Origin: DASSQJ01 sp963773655
Lineage (GTDB): Bacteria > Actinomycetota > Actinomycetes > Actinomycetales > Dermatophilaceae
Direction: 5' to 3'
Assembly: GCA_963773655.1 (NCBI GenBank)
Contig: CAVZBX010000008.1
Coordinates: 73,031-137,030, forward strand
DNA length: 64,000 nt
Positions 63,386-64,000 of the stretch are shown piece after piece. A program made the translations under genes and the position numbers. The notes beneath the pieces were generated by a model that was not told where the DNA came from, made no database searches, and saw only the letters and a list, made by a program, of their open reading frames with translations. How positions within the stretch are numbered: position 1 is the first letter of the stretch; each line of letters starts with the position of its first letter.

Positions 63386-64000
63386 GTGAGCGAGACGCTC
63401 GTCGAGAGCCGCGCCGACGCGGGTGCCCCTGACGCCGGTGAGCAGGTGGCCCCGGCTCCGCACCTGGCTCGCCACCGTCGACGTCGAGGCGATGAGCGAC
63501 ACCGAGCGGCTGGCGTTCGTGGCCGAGCTCGAGCGGCTCAAGGGCGCCTCGAGCGGTGCACAGGCCCGCGCCGTCGACGCCGTCCGCACCGCCCGCGAGC
63601 ACGCCCGGCCCCGCGACGCCGCACGGTCGGTGGGCTCCGAGGTGGCGCTCACACGCCGCGAGTCCCCCACCCTGGGCGACCGCTTCGTCGGCCTCTCCCG
63701 CGCCCTGGTTCACGAACTGCCGGCGACGATGGCGGCCCTCGAGGCCGGTGACGTCGGTGAGCGGCACGCCGTCGAGGTCGCCCGCCAGACCACGGCCACG
63801 CTCTCCCTCCAGGACCGTGCCGAGGTCGACCGGCGGCTCGCCCCGGCGGCCTGCCCGCGGCTCTCGCCGCGCGCGCTCGCCCGGGCGGCCCGCCGGGTCG
63901 CTGCCGAACTCGACGCCGCGTCCGTCGTGCGCCGCATCGAAGCGGCCGCCGCGTCGCGCCGGGTGTCGGTGCGGCCGGCGCCGGACGGGATGGCGTACCT
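63386..64000 (+). pseudogene. DUF222-domain protein, 5' part with one frameshift (cut by the right edge)
   Basis: A GTG at 63386 with a GGGGGAAGGGGG upstream starts MSETLVESRADAGAPDAGEQVAPAP. One surplus base near 63465 moves the frame to ATVDVEAMSDTERLAFVAELERLKGASSGAQARAVDAVRTAREHARP. Then VGSEVALTRRESPTLGDRFVGLSRALVHELPATMAALEAGDVGERHAVEV is the clear DUF222 core, which runs to the window edge. An HNH domain would be expected beyond. An inverted repeat (ACCACT-GTC-AGTGGT, 63331-63345) is in the promoter gap; no LexA box was seen. Confidence 0.8.

Overview
The window is a stretch of chromosome from a very GC-rich actinobacterium. I infer a Micrococcales member of the Intrasporangiaceae/Dermatophilaceae kind. 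The reasons are the heavy GC3 bias, many GTG starts, overlapping ATGA/GTGA gene junctions, two DUF222/13E12-type genes, an actinobacterial LexA box, a SAM-IV riboswitch, an EspC-like small protein and a PPi-type PEP carboxykinase. I saw no rRNA, tRNA, CRISPR array, transposase or prophage. Most of the window is ordinary housekeeping and accessory metabolism.

Layout. 0-3.2 kb: an EspC/WXG100-like pair cut by the left edge, diverging from a methyltransferase-LicD pair. 3.2-12 kb: an NTF2-like protein, metY behind a SAM-IV riboswitch, an aldo/keto reductase, a deazaflavin-type reductase, two small membrane proteins, an alpha/beta hydrolase, ornithine aminotransferase, a patatin and a SprT-like protease. 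12-13.7 kb: two decayed secreted-protein genes. 13.9-21 kb: an MFS-cyclic-nucleotide-domain fusion, an aldo/keto reductase, a PadR regulator diverging from an FAD oxidase, and a membrane-anchored zinc metalloprotease. 21-31.7 kb: SulP permease, zinc alcohol dehydrogenase, DUF302, a frameshifted ceramidase-like gene, an ABC exporter and an AmrS-Memo pair. 31.7-46.4 kb: frameshifted PPi-PEPCK, YibE/F protein, hydrolase, a two-component system with a CPBP protease, a NERD-helicase, an unknown 599-residue protein and a DUF222-HNH gene with a perfect LexA box.

46.7-55.4 kb is a co-oriented minus-strand run: FadD, GNAT, small proteins, DUF2306, a membrane protein, a large LuxR regulator, an S26 peptidase, a DUF6448 protein and a Crp/Fnr regulator. 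Nearly every gene here except the S26 peptidase carries single-base indels, mostly net +1, while the residues between the breaks stay well conserved. This looks more like consensus sequence error than real decay, although I cannot prove it. 55.4-64 kb: an ArsR-MFS pair, a 1039-residue secreted M14 carboxypeptidase under a CRP/GlxR-type box, a small secreted protein, and frameshifted NERD, membrane-anchored and DUF222 genes at the right edge.

The most interesting unit is 53.67-55.42 kb. It is a Crp/Fnr-type regulator, an FNR-like palindrome, a DUF6448 protein whose leader ends in Ala before His-Cys-Asp (as in nickel superoxide dismutase precursors) and which has a His-rich tail, and a TM-less S26 peptidase directly downstream. 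I propose this as a leader-processed metalloprotein system analogous to SodN/SodX.
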